Positions 5,792 to 7,203 of a stretch of DNA of 7,203 bases are shown here, one piece after another (within the stretch, counting starts at the first letter, position 1; each line of letters begins with the position of its first letter). The stretch is taken from NCBI GenBank assembly GCA_030824295.1, contig JAVBYA010000228.1:1-7203 (forward strand), read 5' to 3'. Under the pieces are notes generated by a model. It saw only the letters and a list, made by a program, of their open reading frames with translations, ran no database searches and was not told where the DNA came from. The translations under genes and the position numbers were made by a program. Source of the DNA: Bacteroidota bacterium (GTDB taxonomy: Bacteria > Bacteroidota > Ignavibacteria > UBA10030 > UBA8401).

Positions 5792-7203
5792 CTACAGCGG
5801 GAAGAATAAACGGAACACCGTCCCCTTCCTGACCGCCGTATCGACCTCGATCATTCCCCGGTGATTCTCCATAATGCCCCGTACCATCGCCATCCCGAGT
5901 CCGGACCCGGTCCCCTCGCTCTTCGTGGTGAAGAACGGTTCGTAGATCCTTCTCAGGACCTCTTCCGACATCCCGATCCCATCATCCGATACACAGAGAC
6001 AGATGTAGCGGGTCGTCTGGTCCCGGAAAGAAGCGTCGGAGGGCCGTATGGCATCGCTGGTGGAGATGGTGATCAAACCGGCATCCTGGATGGCATCGCG
6101 CGCATTCAGGCAAAGATTGAGTAACGCTTGATGCAGTTGATTGCTGTCCGCCCGGATCAATGGCAGGTCCGGAGCAAGTTCATTCTTGATCGCGATGGAA
6201 CCGGGGAAGGTCCGCTGGATGACCGATGTGATCTCCGTGACGACCGTGTTCATATTGATGGAATCGAAGTTCAGTTCCGATTTCCGGGCGAATGAGAGCA
6301 GCTGCCGCACGAGCGCTTTCCCCCGTTCCGTTGCCTTCGATATCTGCTCGGCACTCTCATTGATCGAATCGTGCGTCACATCCCGCATGAAGAGCAGTTT
6401 ATTGATGGAGGTGCCGATGATCCCCAAGATATTCAGGATATCGTGGGCCAGTCCGCTCGCCAGTGTACTGATGATCTCTTTCTTCTGCACATGCAGCAGC
6501 TGCTGCTCCAGGTCGATCCTTTTCCGCTCATTCCGGATCCGCTCTGAGATATCCCGGATAACGATCTGCACCGCTGGTTCTCCGCGGTACACGAGCTTTG
6601 TCGCCGCTACTTCTGCAATGAATTCCGTCCCATCCTCTCTCAGGAACGGCTGTTCCGTGAGGATGTTCACCGCTGTGCCATTGATGATCCGCTGCAGCAG
6701 TTCCTCGAACAGAGGGGCTTGCGCGAGGGGCATCAGATCATACAGGGATGCGCCGTTCAGCGTTCCCCCCGGTGCCACACGGAAGATCGTCAGCGCCGAA
6801 GGATTGATGAACGTGAACCCTCCTTCCGCATAGACCACGATCGCATCGGGCGAGAGTTCAACGAGAGCTCGGAACCGTTCCTCACTGTCCCGAAGCGCTG
6901 CTTCCGTTCGGGTGTGCTGCTCCACTGCTTTCTCCAGATCGCTGGTCCGGTCACTGATCCGTTGTTCCAGGGTCTTGTTCATCCGCTGGAGTTCATACTG
7001 CAGTACGGCGATATCATCCACCATGCTGTTGAATGCCTCGCCCAGCCGGTTCACTTCGGCAAAATCAGAGATCTGTACGTGCTGCGAAAAATCGCCCCGT
7101 GCGATGCGTTGGAATGTTTCCGCCATCTGTTCCAGCGGCCCCAGGAGCATACGCACCACGGCGAACGCCAACGTGAGCCCGATGACGAGGATGAGGGCAC
7201 TGA
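5792..7203 (-). CDS. Membrane sensor histidine kinase (HAMP–PAS–HisKA–HATPase), N-terminus outside window
   Basis: The frame is open to the right edge, so only the C-terminal 469 residues are seen and the true start is missing; an apparent start at 7171 is an internal TTG inside the membrane helix. Residues 1–21 of the visible part (ALILVIGLTLAFAVV) are the end of a transmembrane segment. Then come a HAMP linker (about 12–65, GPLEQMAETFQRIARGDFSQ), a coiled coil (66–105), a PAS domain (about 106–218, FRALVELSPDAIVVYAEGGF, ending in the VIRDISER connection), and the dimerisation helix with phospho-acceptor H253 in LASGLAHDILNIL. The ATP-binding domain shows the N box (N366 in LNLCLNARDAI), G1 (DDGIG, 406–410), F box (EPFFTTK, from 421) and G2 (GTGSGLGM, 430–437). 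All catalytic motifs are intact. The protein ends at FRLFFPL with no receiver or HPt domain, so a separate response regulator is expected but not visible. The signal it senses cannot be inferred because the periplasmic part is outside the window. Confidence 0.92.
   Translation of the reverse strand, partial: SALILVIGLTLAFAVVRMLLGPLEQMAETFQRIARGDFSQHVQISDFAEVNRLGEAFNSMVDDIAVLQYELQRMNKTLEQRISDRTSDLEKAVEQHTRTEAALRDSEERFRALVELSPDAIVVYAEGGFTFINPSALTIFRVAPGGTLNGASLYDLMPLAQAPLFEELLQRIINGTAVNILTEQPFLREDGTEFIAEVAATKLVYRGEPAVQIVIRDISERIRNERKRIDLEQQLLHVQKKEIISTLASGLAHDILNILGIIGTSINKLLFMRDVTHDSINESAEQISKATERGKALVRQLLSFARKSELNFDSINMNTVVTEITSVIQRTFPGSIAIKNELAPDLPLIRADSNQLHQALLNLCLNARDAIQDAGLITISTSDAIRPSDASFRDQTTRYICLCVSDDGIGMSEEVLRRIYEPFFTTKSEGTGSGLGMAMVRGIMENHRGMIEVDTAVRKGTVFRLFFPL

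Noticed and set aside
6141..6833. 230-codon open frame on the plus strand
   Set aside because: It is antisense to the histidine kinase, Ser/Arg-rich and without a plausible start context.

Overview
This window looks like bacterial chromosome, fully coding apart from short gaps, with moderate GC. The gene content (a secreted LPP20/DUF4384 protein beside a secreted WD40-type protein, a Tat-exported dipeptide epimerase, and a DUF47–PiT pair) suggests a Gram-negative organism, perhaps of the Bacteroidota/Chlorobiota/Ignavibacteria group. That assignment is an impression from family content, not a measurement. Nothing here looks like a mobile element, CRISPR array or RNA gene.

Left block (about 1–3906, all on the minus strand, probably one transcription unit read right to left). 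The order is: a Tat-signal dipeptide epimerase of the enolase superfamily (3906→2782); 38 bp later an exported 504-residue protein with an LPP20-like N-terminus, a FlgO/CsgG-like middle and a DUF4384-like C-terminus (2743→1229); and, after 168 bp, an exported WD40/beta-propeller-like protein (1060→1) that runs off the left edge. All three products carry export signals, so the block points to the periplasm or cell envelope. The joint role of the last two is unknown.

Middle block (4069–5733, plus strand). A DUF47/PhoU-like cytoplasmic protein is followed 15 bp later by a PiT-family phosphate permease. This is the common bacterial DUF47–PiT pair for low-affinity, ion-coupled inorganic phosphate (or metal-phosphate) uptake. 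The 162-bp gap between this operon and the divergent left block must hold promoters for both directions. A good extended -10 is visible for the minus strand.

Right block (5792–7203, minus strand). The C-terminal 469 residues of a membrane-anchored sensor histidine kinase (TM–HAMP–coiled coil–PAS–HisKA–HATPase) converge on the permease gene. A strong symmetrical intrinsic terminator (5755–5785) sits between the two stop codons and can serve both. The kinase's sensor domain lies outside the window and no response regulator is visible.

I did not find a clearly new multi-gene system. The least explained part is the LPP20/DUF4384 plus WD40 pair and its linkage to a periplasmic dipeptide epimerase.
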